The notes below the pieces were generated by a model. That model ran no database searches, was not told the origin of the DNA, and worked only from the letters and a program-made list of their open reading frames with translations. A DNA stretch of 7,948 bases. It comes from an uncultured Atopobiaceae bacterium (GTDB lineage: Bacteria; Actinomycetota; Coriobacteriia; Coriobacteriales; Atopobiaceae). Shown piece by piece: positions 4,836 to 7,948 of this stretch. Both the position numbers and the translations under genes were made by a program. The DNA is taken from the NCBI GenBank assembly GCA_947581665.1, contig CANPVI010000066.1, positions 1-7,948 of the forward strand, read 5' to 3'. Every line of letters begins with the position of its first letter. The first letter of the stretch is position 1.

Positions 4836-6158
4836 ATGGCCATCATCCCGCGGGAGAGGGATCTCCAAAAACTCATCCGCTGCCAGCAAAACGGCAGGGT
4901 GAAGGTCATCACCGGCCTGCGACGATGCGGCAAGACCTTCCTCCTCTTCGAGCTCTTTCGCGCCCACCTCCTTGAGCAGGGCGTGCCCGCAGATCACATA
5001 ATCTGCGTGCGCCTCGACCTCGAGGAGGATATCGAGTATCGAGATCCCCATCGCCTCTACGAGCATGTTCTCGGCCAGGTGGGAGACGAGGAGCCCTACT
5101 TCGTTCTCATCGACGAGATTCAAAACGCCATCTCGCCACGCGAGTATCGCGACATCGAATACGCAAGCCCGGGCATCTACACAGTGCTCAACGGTTTCCT
5201 TGCGAGGCCGAACCTCGACGTCTACGTGACGGGGAGCAACTCGCGCTTCCTCTCGAGCGACGTCCTCACGGAGTTTAGGGGCAGGGGCACCAACATCGCC
5301 CTCCGCCCCCTCACCTTCGCGGAGTACCTCGGCGCGCGGCACGCACTCATGGAGGGCGCGGAGAACCACGCGAGCAGCGCCGCCTCGCTTTCGGACTACC
5401 TGATGTATGGCGGGATGCCCGTGTGCGTCCTCGAGGCCGACGACACCGAACGGCGCGCCTACCTTAAGGATCTCCTCACGAACACCTACCGACGCGACAT
5501 CATCGAGCGCTATAGGATCACCAAGGTTGCCGAGATGGATGCGCTCCTCACCTACCTCGCGTCGAATGTCGGGAGCTTCACGAGCGGGAGAAACGTCGCA
5601 CGCGACCTCAAGGGACGCATGGGTTCGGGGCTCTCGGTGGTCTCGGCGCTCGCCTACCTCGAGCATCTCGCGGAATCCTTTGTCGTCGACGCGGTGCCCC
5701 AGCGCGAGCTTCGCGGCCGTGCACTCCTCGAGGCGCGCTCAAAGTACTACTTCGAGGATGTGGGGCTCAGGAACGCGCAGCTCGGCTTTGCGAGCTTGGA
5801 CAGGGGCCACTTGCTGGAAAACGCGGTGTATTGCGAACTCGTGGCACGTGGCTTTGACGTGGGGGTCGGGCGGGTGACGGTGCGCGAGGGCAAGGACAGC
5901 GTGCGCAGGGAGCTCGAATGCGATTTCGTGGCGGAGGACGTGGCGAATGCGCGGCTTTACGTGCAGGTGGCGTGGACGCTTGAAGGCGAGGGCGTTGAAG
6001 CGCGGGAGAAGCGCCCGCTCCAGGCTATTGCGGACGCGCACTCCAAGCTCATCATCGTGGGCGACGAGAGGGGTATCGCGCGCACGAGCGAGGGAATCGT
6101 CGTCCTCGGGGCGACGGACTTCCTCACTTCTCCAACGGTAGCCTTCGCGTACGCGTAG
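4836..6158 (+). CDS. AAA family ATPase with C-terminal DUF4143 domain
   Basis: ATP-binding protein of 440 residues with the AAA_14 plus DUF4143 architecture. The ATPase part shows Walker A GLRRCGKT (27-34), Walker B YFVLIDE (88-94, Asp93 and Glu94) and the sensor segment YVTGSNS (130-136). The family's F-RGRG (147-151) and LRPLTFAEYL follow. The C-terminal part has the DUF4143 features LLENAVYCEL, then ELECDFVA (359-366) and YVQV (375-378). This is the E-x-D...(Q/K)-x-V arrangement that resembles a PD-(D/E)xK nuclease fold. This large bacterial and archaeal family has no settled function. Nuclease activity and roles in DNA handling or defence are inference. The start at ATG 4836 has only a weak ribosome site (GGGGCGAG). 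An in-frame TTG at 4788 falls within the operator and is rejected. It is preceded by twin palindromes, suggesting repression or autoregulation, and appears monocistronic. Its 3' end converges with groEL. Confidence 0.88.
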   Translation: MAIIPRERDLQKLIRCQQNGRVKVITGLRRCGKTFLLFELFRAHLLEQGVPADHIICVRLDLEEDIEYRDPHRLYEHVLGQVGDEEPYFVLIDEIQNAISPREYRDIEYASPGIYTVLNGFLARPNLDVYVTGSNSRFLSSDVLTEFRGRGTNIALRPLTFAEYLGARHALMEGAENHASSAASLSDYLMYGGMPVCVLEADDTERRAYLKDLLTNTYRRDIIERYRITKVAEMDALLTYLASNVGSFTSGRNVARDLKGRMGSGLSVVSALAYLEHLAESFVVDAVPQRELRGRALLEARSKYYFEDVGLRNAQLGFASLDRGHLLENAVYCELVARGFDVGVGRVTVREGKDSVRRELECDFVAEDVANARLYVQVAWTLEGEGVEAREKRPLQAIADAHSKLIIVGDERGIARTSEGIVVLGATDFLTSPTVAFAYA

Positions 6159-6161
6159 CCG

Positions 6162-6316
6162 CTTCGGCCGGTGGCGGGGAGCGGCTTGCGCCGGTATTGC
6201 GGGCTTTCTAGCGCCTTGGGCCGGTAGAAAATCGGCTGTTTTCCGGAAAATCCGACCGGCCGAAGGGCTTAGACGTCGGAAATACCGGCGCAAGGCTCTA
6301 CGCGAACCGGCCGAAG
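6162..6316. repeat. Large nested imperfect palindrome (~155 nt) between convergent genes
   Basis: Three tiers of pairing share one axis. CTTCGGCCGGT (6162-6172) pairs with ACCGGCCGAAG (6306-6316). CTTGCGCCGGTATT (6185-6198) pairs with AATACCGGCGCAAG (6281-6294). An inner imperfect tier (6206-6225 with 6255-6274) is capped by the palindrome TTTTCCGGAAAA (6239-6250). ACCGGCCGAAG occurs twice (6255-6265, 6306-6316), and the related left-arm motif ending GGCCGGT also occurs twice, so the outer and inner tiers look like a duplicated hairpin. No open frame is convincing. It lies 3 bp after the ATPase stop and could end its transcript, be a palindromic repeat element, or encode a structured RNA. Confidence 0.65.
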
Positions 6317-6365
6317 GCGCTCTGCAACACATTGAACGCGTGGTGATCCGTCGCATGTGCATACA

Positions 6366-6399
6366 AAGAGGGGCGGCCGGAAAACCGACCGCCCCTCTT
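6366..6399 (-). terminator. Compact terminator-like hairpin in the convergent gap
   Basis: AAGAGGGGCGG (6366-6376) pairs perfectly with CCGCCCCTCTT (6389-6399). Three more base pairs (6378-6380 with 6385-6387) close an AAAA loop. Read on the - strand the stem is followed by TTTGTAT, a weak T-tract. On the + strand no T-run follows. It may act as a second barrier for groEL transcripts or in both directions. Confidence 0.6.
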
Positions 6400-6467
6400 G
6401 CGTCTGATGCTCGGGAAAGCGCAGTTGCGGCAATCAATGAGCCAGGGAATCCGAAAATCGTCAGCGA

Positions 6468-6568
6468 GGCTTTTCAGAGTGCCCGAGATAGGCCCGATCG
6501 CGAAGGCGTGGCGTACTAGGGTACGTGAGCCTTCGGGATCGGGCCTAGATTGGGTGCTCTGAAAAGCC
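6468..6568 (-). terminator. ~100-nt hairpin directly after groEL
   Basis: The stem is built from GGCTTTTCAGAG (6468-6479) with 6557-6568, TAGGCCCGATC (6489-6499) with 6537-6547, CGAAGGC (6501-6507) with 6529-6535, and CGTAC (6512-6516) with 6521-6525. A TAGG loop caps it, with only small internal mismatches. It begins 11 bp past the groEL stop on the - strand. It lacks a good T-run, so it may work as a structure-driven terminator or as a 3' stabiliser against exonucleases. Confidence 0.65.
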
Positions 6569-6579
6569 GCAGCGTCAGC

Positions 6580-7948
<1,369 letters not shown>

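Noticed and set aside
3878..4933. Long open frame (351 codons) on the - strand across the dehydrogenase gene
   Set aside because: It is antisense to a complete SDR with all catalytic motifs. The translation is Arg/His/Gly-rich and low in sense, as expected for the shadow of a high-G+C gene, and it runs through the terminator and the operator region.
4743..5666. Open frame of 307 codons on the - strand opposite the ATPase gene
   Set aside because: It is a shadow of the AAA/DUF4143 gene. It would end within the ATPase promoter and terminator region and shows no domain.
5739..6437. Open frame on the - strand covering the convergent gap and the ATPase 3' end
   Set aside because: It runs through the nested palindrome and the 6366-6399 hairpin, and its Arg-rich translation resembles no protein family.
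6400..6467. Possible tRNA or small RNA between the two right-hand hairpins
   Set aside because: No acceptor stem, T-loop consensus or CCA-like end could be found; only short unspecific pairings are visible.

Overview
The window looks like a piece of chromosome from a high-G+C Gram-positive bacterium, most likely an actinomycete of the gut class Coriobacteriia (Collinsella/Olsenella-like). That placement is an inference. It rests on the G+C-rich codon use, the lipobox lipoproteins, a PASTA-like lipoprotein, a zinc-ribbon protein on an Ala/Pro-rich stalk, and a GroEL ending in a Gly/Met-rich tail. No rRNA, tRNA, CRISPR array, integrase or transposase was seen.

Left part (1-3640, all + strand). 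A terminator of an upstream gene (29-72) is followed by a gene-free leader with inverted repeats. Then comes a lipoprotein with two PASTA-like repeats (346-1578). About 100 bp on, a tight four-gene group follows: two small lipoproteins with beta-rich domains (1680-2120, 2140-2544) and two proteins with one N-terminal membrane helix and a predicted cytoplasmic body (2587-3066, 3076-3606). The last of these ends in a four-cysteine zinc ribbon. Gaps inside the group are 19, 42 and 9 bp, and a strong terminator overlaps the last stop codon. The group reads as a cell-envelope operon of unknown function.

Middle (3640-6158, + strand). A classical short-chain dehydrogenase/reductase (3902-4651) has a long hairpin on each side (3647-3705 and 4678-4718). 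The two hairpins are related in sequence. Next is an AAA ATPase with a C-terminal DUF4143 domain (4836-6158). Its promoter region carries two copies of a perfect palindrome (core TGCCCGATCGGGCA) flanking the best -10 box, an arrangement that suggests operator control.

Right part (6159-7948). The ATPase gene converges with groEL, which lies on the - strand and runs off the window edge. The 421-bp gap between them holds three hairpin structures: a ~155-nt nested imperfect palindrome, a compact terminator-like stem, and a ~100-nt hairpin starting 11 bp past the groEL stop.

No complete, obviously new system is proven here. The best candidates for something undescribed are the lipoprotein/zinc-ribbon operon, the twin operators on the ATPase gene, and the related long hairpins that separate nearly every transcription unit.
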